A stretch of 64,000 nt of DNA from Verrucomicrobiaceae bacterium (lineage in GTDB: Bacteria; Verrucomicrobiota; Verrucomicrobiia; Verrucomicrobiales; Verrucomicrobiaceae), in the NCBI GenBank assembly GCA_016795365.1, contig JAEUHN010000020.1, positions 1 to 64,000 on the forward strand, read 5' to 3'. The position numbers and the translations under genes were made by a program. How positions within the stretch are numbered: the stretch's first letter is position 1; the number at the start of each line of letters is the position of its first letter. Under the pieces are notes generated by a model. It did no database searches. It saw only the letters and a list, made by a program, of their open reading frames with translations, and was not told the DNA's origin. Shown here piece after piece: positions 36,601-44,078 of this stretch.

Positions 36601-39600
36601 ATGGGGTGGCGGACAGTGGAGCGTTTGAGTCGGGAGCGGGCGGGCGTTTCCGCTTCCCGGACTACGATCCGAATGTGCCAGAGGGAAGTTCACGTGACAT
36701 CATCATCGTGCGTGAGGGCGACATCCGCGGCGCCGCCTCTGTGCGTCTGGTCACCACGCCGGGCACGGCGACAGCGGCTGATTTCACCCTGCGCCCGAAT
36801 ACCTCTGCCTCGGATGTGATCTTTGCTGATGGTGAGGTCTCGAAGACTGTCACGCTTTACACCACGGCGGATCCCTTGGTGGAGGCCGCGCAGCTCTTCA
36901 CGATCTCGCTGACGTCACCTTCGCCGGCATCGCGAGCTTCCGTGCCGCCGGGCAATATGGGAGCCGTGACCATCATCGATCCCATCGTGGTCACCACGAC
37001 GAATGACGACGGCCCCGGCTCGCTACGGCAGGCATTTCGAACGGCAGCTGCGAATAGCTGGGCGGATCGCATCACCTTTGCTCCCGGCCTGAGCGGACAG
37101 ACGATCACGCTGGGCAGCGAGCTGGTGATTGACGATTTCGTCGGCGTCACCGTGGATGCGTCTTCGCTTCCGAAAGGCCTGATTCTCGATGGTGCGGGCT
37201 ACACGCGAATCCTCCGCACGGTTGGCGTGACCATCATTGATCTTCGCCACATGACTTTTGCACGGGGACGTTCGGAACTGGATGGCGGGGCATTCTACCT
37301 GCATGATGGTGTCGTGTCGGTGAGCTACTGCACGTTCACCGAAAACTCGGCGGATCTCCGGGGCGGCGGCATTTTCAATGATTCTGCCAAGGTGACCATT
37401 TCCCACTGCACCTTCTGGGGCAACAGCGCTGACCGTCAGGGAGGCGCGGTGCGCAATGGACCGACTGGGCTCATGACGCTGCGCCATTGCACATTCTCCG
37501 CAAACTCAGCCAGTTCTGACGGACGGGCCATCTTTGACTACAACAATAGAATGACTCTTGATCGTTGTGTTTCGGCAGGCAATTTCGGCGCAGCCGGTCA
37601 GGACATCGATACTCGCGAGGATTCCATCGAACTGGTTGGCACGAGCATCTTTTCAACCCCGATCACCGGCATCACCTTCACCGGCACGGGTTCGATTCTC
37701 ATGGCGGACCCACTGCTCCTGCCGCTCGCCAGCAACGGTGGCCCCACGAAGACCTGCGCCCTCTCAGCAGGCAGCCCGGCCATGAACGCGGGCGGAGGCT
37801 CAGCGATCAAGAGTGACCAACGAGGCTTCCGCATCGTGAGTGCACCGGATCTTGGGGCGTTCGAGACGCAGCTTGGCGGGAGCTTTACTTTCTCGAGCAC
37901 AGGTTTCTCCACCAATGAAGGGAGCACGGCTACGGTGACCATCAAACGTCTGGGCGGCAGCGAGGGGACTGCCAGCGTCCGTGTTTTCACCCAGACCGGC
38001 ACGGCCAGCGCTGCAGACTTCACTGCCCGCACCGACGCGGCGACATCGAATGTGCTCTTCTGGGAGGGCCAGGACACGGCCACCATCTCCATTGCCACGA
38101 CATCAGACAGCCTGCTGGAGGCGAATGAACTTTTCAGCGTGAAGCTCAGTCTGCCTTCTCCCGGCTGCACCCTCGGCGCGATCACCACTGCTACCGTGGT
38201 GATCGTCGATGCCTCCAGCATCTCCGGTGACACCAAGAATCCAGCCTTGCCTGTGATCACCTACCCAACAGCGAATGCCGAGATTGGTGTGGACGTGGGC
38301 GGCACGATTGAAGTCTCGGGATCGGCCAGTGATGACAAAGCCATCGGCGCAGTCTTAGTGACGCCAGCCTCCGGGCCTGCTGTTCTCGCGGATCGTGTCA
38401 CACCGAAGGCACCGACCACCGTCTGGAAAGCCACCTTCACTCCGGTGACCGGGTTGAACTCGTTCGTGGTGTCATGCACCGACGGTGCTTCCCATACGTC
38501 GCCAACCACTGCTCCGCGGTTCTTCAAGGTATTGCGTCCCTTGCTCGTCAATGTGAGTGGCACAGGCTCCGTCACACCCGCTGGATTCACTCCGAAGTCG
38601 TATCGCGAAGTGGGCAAGCCCTACTCTCTCACCGCCGTGTCGGGGGCGGGTTCCATGTTTGTCGGCTGGAGCATTCTCAGCTCCCACACACCAGCTCAGA
38701 TCGGAGTGAACGCGACGGATTTGCAATTGCCCGTGATCACCTTCATCCACCGCGAAGGCCTTGCCCTGCGCGCCGTCTTTGCCGCCAGCCCTTACAACTC
38801 TCAACTCACCGGCATCTACAATGGTGCGATCACACCCAATGCCACGCTGCCCACGCTCTCCGCCCTGGACACTGAGGGCTTCGCCACCTTCACGTTGCAA
38901 AGCAACGGCAGCTTCACGGGCAATTTCAAGCTCGATGGTGGCTCGCTGCCGCCGGTGAATGGCATCTTCGATACCGCAGGCATCGCCCGTTTTGGTCCCA
39001 CCCGAAGCCAGACATTCGTGATCACCCGGACGAACAAACCCGCGCTCACCGTGACCCTGCAGATCGACATCATACCACCGCTCGACGGCCAGATCACCGG
39101 CACGCTGAGCATCCTTGATGGCTCGAATCGCAAGTGCGACATCGTCGCCGACCGTGCGGTTTACAGTCCGACGAATTTGGTGCCCTCCGGCTTCCTCGGG
39201 GCGAACAATGCGGACGCCGTTTACAGCATTGCCTTCTCGAAGGGAACCAATGCGGGCTATACGGCCGATCAATACCCGCAGGGCGATGGCGTAGGCTACT
39301 ACAAGCTCACCAAAACAGGAGCGCTCACCCTGGTGGGAACGCTCCCCGATGGCACCACCGTGACGAACACGAGCACGCTGTCTGGAGCAAATACGTGGCG
39401 TTTGTTCGTCCCTCTATACGGCAACAAAGGACTGCTCGCAGGCAATGTCGCCATCGTCACGGGCGATGCCTTCACCGACATCCAGGGCTACAATTCCGTG
39501 TGGATCTGTCCCGTGCTCGACCGGCAGCACTACCCGGCAGGCTGGCCTCTCGGCATCATCGTGGACACCGTGGGGGCCAAGCTCAATGTGCCGCTCAGCG

Positions 39601-39938
39601 CCAGCATTGTTCCCGGTCTGCCCGTCGGCGGTGCAGCGACTCTTTCCATCTCCGCTGGTCTGCTAGCGACATCACCGATCACCCGCAACCTGACCATCAG
39701 CGCTGCCGATCTCGTTACCCATACGGCACCCATCGACACCGGCTTTACGATGAAGATCGACCGCAAGACCGGCCTCTACAGCGGCACCTTCACCCACAGC
39801 GATGGCACGAAGGTTTCATACCGAGGCGTGATCGTGAACAAGAATCCGTTGAATCCTTGTATCGGCTTCTTCCTCACCACCTCGCCAGCTGTGAAGACCT
39901 ACACAGGTCAGGGCGGGAAGGTGAGCCTGCTGCGGTGA
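33690..39938 (+). CDS. Giant secreted protein with three beta-helix/Calx-beta units
   Basis: 2082 residues with a signal peptide (MKSHHFSTLLLAVLALGIQFTLSA). An N-terminal lectin-like domain (about 28-180) is followed by three related units starting near residues 187, 640 and 1098. Each opens with VVTxxNDxGPGSLRQA-type sequence, continues as a right-handed beta-helix rich in CTFxGNTAxxxGGA repeats, closes with LASNGGPTxTxAL...DQRG, and ends with a ~100-residue Calx-beta domain (about 526, 984 and 1396). An Ig-like domain (~1521), a GSGSVTP repeat domain (~1618) and a unique C-terminus complete it. No autotransporter barrel or LPXTG is visible. It is probably a surface or released adhesin. Confidence 0.85.
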   Translation: MKSHHFSTLLLAVLALGIQFTLSAAPTIPNPSFELNATPTNVPGYMNGNSPIIGWTTNDPSRVGLNPGTNFTPFGDNGTIPNGARAAFIQSTGFTTTLSTTITGLTAGTWYRVQFRANSRQATSPVGALCKVNGGAALPFTAPAGSYSTISTNFQATSTTAALEITNNTAADSTLLVDDFTISAATPIVVTSNADSGAGSLRAALATAAGTPAFNLITFAPALNAGTIMLTSGEIQLSDAGGVALDASSLSGGLTISGGSGDNRIMNQLAGSTLSLRRLTFTSGDTSAGSGGGAIMNAGTLSVFECVFTGNTAPHNAAGGGAIANTGGLYLYRCLLTNNSAGEGGGAIENIGGRAHLTQCTLTNNSATPLSSALGGAIFNNNAGVLSLEHCTVSGNTASAYGGGISSDIGGHCSLANCIVAGNTATTSAAGRDVDNYGGTVTRVGANLIEALENGNGGTDSGPAAITAAPQLSALASNGGPTPTMAIASTSPARNAAVGSPITSDQRGFPVVGTPDIGAFEVQTGGTFSLDDDIYTAYEGGAAEITIQRSGNATGTCTVRLVTTLGTAGAADFTGRPDTSASDVTFLDGETAKMVRINLLADSATEGDETFTIKLSNPSSGATLAAPTMITGSVTIKDAFVVTNTNDLGPGSLRQALTDAANHAGADAVAFASSLSGQTITFGSEIIVTDTGGVTVDATSVGSMTLSGNNTTRLFRVSSGGVLNLQRLVLTEANGNGTAADGYGGAMLMNSGTVVTATDCVFTANAATFGGAIMNYDTLVATGGTLTLRRCTFFGNTASQRGGAVYSYTPTNGGAIRTHLDHCTLSGNTATADHGGGLLNFNGLTTLIHCTVTSNTAPGGKGSGIASYGDNSTETIVEKSIVAGNTNSDLDFVVAPSNNSFTSAGSNVIGTGNATGDFIQSRDVTSSTPLLAALADNGGPTQTHALLSGSPALDRASGSISTADQRGSAIYGVADSGAFESGAGGRFRFPDYDPNVPEGSSRDIIIVREGDIRGAASVRLVTTPGTATAADFTLRPNTSASDVIFADGEVSKTVTLYTTADPLVEAAQLFTISLTSPSPASRASVPPGNMGAVTIIDPIVVTTTNDDGPGSLRQAFRTAAANSWADRITFAPGLSGQTITLGSELVIDDFVGVTVDASSLPKGLILDGAGYTRILRTVGVTIIDLRHMTFARGRSELDGGAFYLHDGVVSVSYCTFTENSADLRGGGIFNDSAKVTISHCTFWGNSADRQGGAVRNGPTGLMTLRHCTFSANSASSDGRAIFDYNNRMTLDRCVSAGNFGAAGQDIDTREDSIELVGTSIFSTPITGITFTGTGSILMADPLLLPLASNGGPTKTCALSAGSPAMNAGGGSAIKSDQRGFRIVSAPDLGAFETQLGGSFTFSSTGFSTNEGSTATVTIKRLGGSEGTASVRVFTQTGTASAADFTARTDAATSNVLFWEGQDTATISIATTSDSLLEANELFSVKLSLPSPGCTLGAITTATVVIVDASSISGDTKNPALPVITYPTANAEIGVDVGGTIEVSGSASDDKAIGAVLVTPASGPAVLADRVTPKAPTTVWKATFTPVTGLNSFVVSCTDGASHTSPTTAPRFFKVLRPLLVNVSGTGSVTPAGFTPKSYREVGKPYSLTAVSGAGSMFVGWSILSSHTPAQIGVNATDLQLPVITFIHREGLALRAVFAASPYNSQLTGIYNGAITPNATLPTLSALDTEGFATFTLQSNGSFTGNFKLDGGSLPPVNGIFDTAGIARFGPTRSQTFVITRTNKPALTVTLQIDIIPPLDGQITGTLSILDGSNRKCDIVADRAVYSPTNLVPSGFLGANNADAVYSIAFSKGTNAGYTADQYPQGDGVGYYKLTKTGALTLVGTLPDGTTVTNTSTLSGANTWRLFVPLYGNKGLLAGNVAIVTGDAFTDIQGYNSVWICPVLDRQHYPAGWPLGIIVDTVGAKLNVPLSASIVPGLPVGGAATLSISAGLLATSPITRNLTISAADLVTHTAPIDTGFTMKIDRKTGLYSGTFTHSDGTKVSYRGVIVNKNPLNPCIGFFLTTSPAVKTYTGQGGKVSLLR

Positions 39939-40847
39939 TCAGTGGCCAGTCACCACCTGATGCGCCACATTCTGGAGGAACTTCGCATACGCCACATCCA
40001 GCCCCTTCGGCAGGAAGCTGTTGCCTAACACATTCTTGCCGAACAACGCCTCATACCACACGCAGGCACCGAGATACTCACCCGCCATGTTGGCATGGTG
40101 GCCGTCCATGGCGAGCTTGAGCTTGCCATCGGGCTGCTTCTTCCAGTTCCAGCCCACGTTGAGTGAGTGCGTCTGATCCGGCAGCTCGCCGGGCTTCGCG
40201 TTCTTCGAATCAAATTTCACCGCAGGCACTTTGTAGCCCCACTCTGGATCACGGTTCGCGAGATGAAACGCATCGCCCACAGGGATGAGTTTCATATTCA
40301 GTTCCTTTGCGATGGTGTCATACGCGCTCTTCAATCCCCCATACATCGCGTCCTGTGTCTTCGGCTCGCCGGGTTTTGGCTCCTTCACTGAGAAGCGCGG
40401 ATCGTCCACGCGATACTCCCAGGTCTGATGCATGATCAGCGTCGCACTTGGCGCGTGCTTGCGGATGAAGTCCGCGAGCAACTGCGCGTGAGGTCGATAC
40501 GTGTTCACATCGTGGCTCTTGATGCTCGCCTGCTGGATGGTGATGAAGTCCCACTGCTTCTCCGTGAGATCATCCTTCAGGCTGCGTCCCTCGGTATAGG
40601 TGCCGAGTTTGCTCTTCGGGTCCTTCTCCGCGACGGCGAACTTCTTGAGGTGAACGTCAAAGCTGGAGCCGCCGATGTTGTCCTCGCGAAGAATGAGCGT
40701 GTCTCCTGCTGCTTTGGCGATGTCGCCGAGGTAGTGCGTCGTATTGTGGGAGAAGCTATTGCCCACGGTGAGCAGACGGATCGTCTTGGACTCGGCAGCT
40801 TGGAGATGCAGGGCGATGAGAGAAAGCAGGAAGAGGGCTCGGATCAT
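39939..40847 (-). CDS. Secreted DUF4886 (SGNH-like) protein
   Basis: 302 residues with a signal peptide (MIRALFLLSLIALHLQAAE). The start of the mature part, IRLLTVGNSFSHNTTHYL, fits the GNSFS block typical of DUF4886 proteins. These have a SGNH-hydrolase-like fold with the nucleophile Ser in this block. HHANMAGEYLGACVWYEALFG near the C-terminus supplies a His in the usual late position. The stop is immediately adjacent to, and convergent with, the giant protein's stop. It lies 4 bp after an esterase gene and probably shares its transcript. Esterase or deacetylase activity on a glycan is inferred, not shown. Confidence 0.85.
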   Translation of the reverse strand: MIRALFLLSLIALHLQAAESKTIRLLTVGNSFSHNTTHYLGDIAKAAGDTLILREDNIGGSSFDVHLKKFAVAEKDPKSKLGTYTEGRSLKDDLTEKQWDFITIQQASIKSHDVNTYRPHAQLLADFIRKHAPSATLIMHQTWEYRVDDPRFSVKEPKPGEPKTQDAMYGGLKSAYDTIAKELNMKLIPVGDAFHLANRDPEWGYKVPAVKFDSKNAKPGELPDQTHSLNVGWNWKKQPDGKLKLAMDGHHANMAGEYLGACVWYEALFGKNVLGNSFLPKGLDVAYAKFLQNVAHQVVTGH

Positions 40848-40851
40848 GGCT

Positions 40852-42087
40852 TTAGTTGTTCACGGATGATGATGCTGGAACGGATCGCAGCCCCGCCGCG
40901 TTCACGGTGATGACACGATACGCGTGCTTCTCGCCAGCCTTCGCTGTGCTGTCGATATACTTCATCTCCGGCTCCGCAACGACGGGCGTGTCACCACCGC
41001 TGAGACCTTGGAACAAAGGCGTGCCCATCTTCTTGCCCACAGGCTTCTCCGGAAGACGTGCGATCTCTTTGCCATCGCGTTCGATGACGAAGCCAGCGAG
41101 TCCGCTCTCGAGATCAGCCTCTGCATTCCACGTTAGCGTGCCGTTCTTCAAGACCACGTTCGTCGGCGCAGGCGGAGGCGTCGTGTCCTCGGGCTTGCCG
41201 TTTTTGTTGTAGCGATCCCACACCTTGGCGAACTCCGCATCTGGCAGCCACGAGTCGTCGATGACCACCCCTTTGCCCGCAGGCTTGAGCGCTCCATCAC
41301 CAAGGCGTTGCTTCAGACACGCATCGAAGAACGCGATGGCAAGGTAGCGCGAGTCGCCGCACTCGTGACCGCTCAGTGGATCGGACGACATCCCACCCGG
41401 AGCCCCATGCGAGCGCCACAGGCTCCACATTGCCTTGTCCAGAATGCGTGGTGGACCATGCGCCTTGTCTTGTGCCTCCTTTACCCCGCCGATGAACAGG
41501 AAAGGCACTGTGTAAACTGCAGGCGTTAATGTCGGCTCGGGAATCTCGCCCTTCGTCCACGCTCCATACGCTGAGCCCGAGCGGAAAAAGATCGCCGCGA
41601 TGCGTTCGGGGTGCAGCGTCAGCATCAGGCTCGACCAAAACCCACCACCCGAGTGCCCCCACAAGCACCACGGCACCGTCGTCAGCTCGGGATGCTGCGA
41701 TTGCTTCGCGAAGTCGCCGAGTGCCCGCTGAAACGCGGCATCCGATCCACGGCGCGGATCGCACCAGTTGCGACACTCTTTGTCGTTAGGAAGGTGATAC
41801 GACGGCCCCAGCAAGGCGCAGTCCCACTTCTTCGCCAGCGCCTGCCAGTGCAGATCGTAGGCCGCTGTGAGTCCTGTCTTGGCTGAGGAGATGCCGCAGC
41901 CATGCTGATGCACGATCACCCCGCGCAGTGTCTTCGCACCGGGCGGCACCCACAGTGTGTAAGTTACGCCCATCGCCAGTTCGTTCGGCTTCTGCGATGC
42001 CTCATAAGTCACCGAGTAGTAAGGCGACGCGATTTCAGCCGCGACGGACGAGACAAGCGCCAGTAGCGCAAAGAGATAAGTGTTCAT
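40852..42087 (-). CDS. Secreted alpha/beta hydrolase with C-terminal FN3-like domain
   Basis: 411 residues with a signal peptide (MNTYLFALLALVSSVAA). The hydrolase core has VIVHQHGCGISS (oxyanion region) and the nucleophile elbow LWGHSGGGFWSS (GxSxG), followed by a helix-rich part with PLSGHECGDSRYLAI, which holds a candidate His. From about residue 300 a fibronectin type III-like segment appears (TTPPPAPTNVVLKNGTLTWNAEADLESGLAGFVIERDGKEI), usual in polysaccharide-binding enzymes. A secreted esterase acting on plant or algal material is the likely reading. Confidence 0.8.
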   Translation of the reverse strand: MNTYLFALLALVSSVAAEIASPYYSVTYEASQKPNELAMGVTYTLWVPPGAKTLRGVIVHQHGCGISSAKTGLTAAYDLHWQALAKKWDCALLGPSYHLPNDKECRNWCDPRRGSDAAFQRALGDFAKQSQHPELTTVPWCLWGHSGGGFWSSLMLTLHPERIAAIFFRSGSAYGAWTKGEIPEPTLTPAVYTVPFLFIGGVKEAQDKAHGPPRILDKAMWSLWRSHGAPGGMSSDPLSGHECGDSRYLAIAFFDACLKQRLGDGALKPAGKGVVIDDSWLPDAEFAKVWDRYNKNGKPEDTTPPPAPTNVVLKNGTLTWNAEADLESGLAGFVIERDGKEIARLPEKPVGKKMGTPLFQGLSGGDTPVVAEPEMKYIDSTAKAGEKHAYRVITVNAAGLRSVPASSSVNN

Positions 42088-42108
42088 AATGAAGTGGGTG
42101 GCTCATGA

Positions 42109-42161
42109 GCAGAAGCATAAAGGCAGCACAACACCCCATTCTTCTGCCTTCATTCTCCTGC
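42109..42161. repeat. Imperfect inverted repeat in an intergenic spacer
   Basis: Arms GCAGAAGCATAAAGGCAG (42109-42126) and CTGCCTTCATTCTCCTGC (42144-42161) pair at 15 of 18 positions around a 17-nt loop. It sits between the esterase start and the phosphodiesterase stop. It has no T-run, so it is not a clear terminator. Confidence 0.45.
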
Positions 42162-42189
42162 CAGTAATCTCAAACGCAGAACCCATGAT

Positions 42190-43221
42190 TTACTTCTTCG
42201 GTGCCTCCGTCGTCGGCGTTGGGGCAGGGGACTCAGGCGCAGGAGTGGGATTCCATTCCGGCTTCGCCACGATCCCAAGATGCTCATACATCATCGGCAC
42301 GAGAGCGGTCTGTGGCACTGGCTTGGTCGTGAGGTCTGCTTTATTCAGATGTCGGCCATGAGCTGCTAGCCAAATCTTCCGCTCAGAATCGCTGTCACCG
42401 CCGTGACTGTTGCCGCGTCCTCCGTGATCCGTGCACACGAGCACCAGCCAGTCCTCGTCAGCGAACTGCGGCCGCGTCTGCATCGCCCGCAGCAGCTCGC
42501 CGATGTGCGAGTCCACATGGCTGATCGCATTCAAATACAAGGCATTCTCCGGCGTGAAGCTCGCACGCTCGTCAATTGCCCCGTGCCCGAACTCATCGAC
42601 CGAACCGAAATACACAAACATCGCATCCGGGTTTTGCGTGCGCAGTGTCTTCAGTGCTTCATCGCGCACCTCGATGTCCTTCTCGGGATTGTCGATGAAG
42701 TGGCGCGAGGCATCCGGTCGCGCGGTGAACTTCACATCGAGAAACTCCGCGCCCTGCACTCGCGAACCATCTGCGATGTTTTCATGAATTGGAGGCCAAT
42801 CCGCGAATGAGGCGCACCACGCACTCGGCTTCTCCTCCTTGATGCGACGCATGAAGTGCGAGTAGGTCTGAAACCGCGAACCCAGGAAACGATTGTCCTT
42901 CACCCGATGCCGGTCCACCCACACGCCCGTGAGCAAGCTGCTCCACCCCGGCCCGCTCACCGTCGGTTGATGCGTCGGCGAATTGAGTTCACCACCCGCA
43001 TAGCACGTCCGCGTGAAAAGCCCGCCCTCGCTCTCCACCAGAGCCTTCAGTTGCGGTGCCAGCCCGCGCTCCATTGCCTCGCTCACCGCATCTGCCCGAC
43101 AGCCGTCGATGCCAATGAAGAGCACGCGTTTGCCTTCGAAGTCACTCGTCTTGCCTGGTCCATGAGCGAAAACCGAAGCCGCCGAGGCGAGGATGAGCAG
43201 GGAGAGAAGTCGATAGATCAT
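42190..43221 (-). CDS. Secreted alkaline phosphatase-superfamily phosphodiesterase
   Basis: 343 residues from ATG 43221, giving a signal peptide (MIYRLLSLLILASAASVFA). It belongs to the type I phosphodiesterase/nucleotide pyrophosphatase group of the alkaline phosphatase superfamily. Motifs: VLFIGIDGCRADAVSEA (first metal site), PTHQPTVSGPGWSSLLTG (nucleophile Thr or Ser), FVYFGSVDEFGHG and DSHIGELL (metal site with Asp and His), and VLVCTDHGGRGNSHGGD. The C-terminal 20 residues are Pro-rich and unusual. There is no formylglycine motif, so it is not a sulfatase. The substrate is unknown. The gene precedes the esterase and DUF4886 genes on the same strand. Confidence 0.88.
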   Translation of the reverse strand: MIYRLLSLLILASAASVFAHGPGKTSDFEGKRVLFIGIDGCRADAVSEAMERGLAPQLKALVESEGGLFTRTCYAGGELNSPTHQPTVSGPGWSSLLTGVWVDRHRVKDNRFLGSRFQTYSHFMRRIKEEKPSAWCASFADWPPIHENIADGSRVQGAEFLDVKFTARPDASRHFIDNPEKDIEVRDEALKTLRTQNPDAMFVYFGSVDEFGHGAIDERASFTPENALYLNAISHVDSHIGELLRAMQTRPQFADEDWLVLVCTDHGGRGNSHGGDSDSERKIWLAAHGRHLNKADLTTKPVPQTALVPMMYEHLGIVAKPEWNPTPAPESPAPTPTTEAPKK

Positions 43222-43268
43222 GCGCGCGACATCCAACGCACCGGCCTCCTCGCGTATTCCAGCCAACC

Positions 43269-43676
43269 TCACACCGCCCCCGGCACCCGGATCGCACAGA
43301 AGCCCAGGTCCACCACACCATCGGCCCGCCGCAGCGTCGTCGGGATGTAATACAGCTCCAGCCGCCCGTCCTCCTCGCTGCGCCGCGAGGTCACCACCCC
43401 AGCCGACCGCATCACCCGCAGGTGCTTGCTCACCCCGTCGAAGTCCCGTTTCAGCCGTCCTGCCGCCTGACTCGCCGTCAGTGCCTCGCCCCTGGCCAGC
43501 ATCTGATAGATCGCCCAGCGCAAAGGATTCCCCAGCGCCGCGAACGCCGCCGCCGGATCGATGCCCGGCCCACCCGTGCTCTGCACCGTTGGCGGCGCGG
43601 TTACCGGCGCAGCAGGCGGAGCCTCCACCGGAGGCGTCAAGTCGGAGACCGGAGCGGGAGCAGCGTCAGGCGTCAT
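43269..43676 (-). CDS. ArsR-type winged-helix transcriptional regulator
   Basis: 135 residues. A Pro/Ala-rich N-terminal tail of about 40 residues precedes a winged helix: FAALGNPLRWAIYQMLARGEALTASQAAGRLKRDFDGVSKHLRVMRSAGVV, followed by the wing EDGRLELYYIP. No metal-binding CxC motif is in the recognition helix. It lies 47 bp before the phosphodiesterase gene and could control it and the genes beyond. The DNA upstream of its start is taken up by a 42-bp tandem array. Confidence 0.8.
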   Translation of the reverse strand: MTPDAAPAPVSDLTPPVEAPPAAPVTAPPTVQSTGGPGIDPAAAFAALGNPLRWAIYQMLARGEALTASQAAGRLKRDFDGVSKHLRVMRSAGVVTSRRSEEDGRLELYYIPTTLRRADGVVDLGFCAIRVPGAV

Positions 43677-43729
43677 ACCCCTAGCCTAGATCGCCAGCGC
43701 CCGCTGCTGCAAGCCCATTCTCGGAGCAG

Positions 43730-43935
43730 AAAGGCGGAGATTCGATCCTTCGAGCAGCCTCGCCGATGCTCCGAGCCCCGATCTCGGAGCTAAAAGTCTG
43801 ATACACCCTCCTCCAAGCTCCGACCACGGAGCAGAAAGTCGGTAATCCGCCCCTCAAAGCTCCGATCTCGGCCCAAAAAGTCGGTAATCCGCCCCTCAAA
43901 GCTCCGATCTCGGCCCAAAAAGTCGGATAGCCGAC
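43730..43935. repeat. 42-bp tandem repeat array upstream of the ArsR-type gene
   Basis: Copies of AAAGTCGGTAATCCGCCCC followed by TCAAAGCTCCGATCTCGGCC start at about 43793, 43835, 43877 and 43919, a period of exactly 42 bp. The two middle units are almost identical. An earlier partial copy is offset by 63 bp (1.5 units). The period is a multiple of three, and the minus strand has a stop-free frame across the array, giving 14-residue repeats of PTFWAEIGALRGGL type (43681-43962). The array fills most of the 400 bp between the regulator and the STAND gene. There are no unique spacers, so this is not a CRISPR. Nothing else is seen in the rest of the gap to 44078. Confidence 0.8.
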
Positions 43936-44078
43936 GCTTCGAGCACCGAAAACGACGCTCAAGGCGCTGGAAGCCGCGTGTGATCGTTCGTTATCCGATC
44001 AATTTGGCGGAGAGATGGCGATTGTGGGCAAGGATGGACGGAATTAGAAAGGGAGCGCCGGACGACAGCCAAAAGCAT

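Noticed and set aside
43730-43935. Possible CRISPR array
   Set aside because: Units are directly joined with a 42-bp period and there are no unique spacers; no cas genes lie nearby.
43681-43962. 93-codon reverse-strand frame as a real gene
   Set aside because: It is made almost entirely of the tandem repeat, with no flanking unique domain; treated as part of the repeat until expression is shown.
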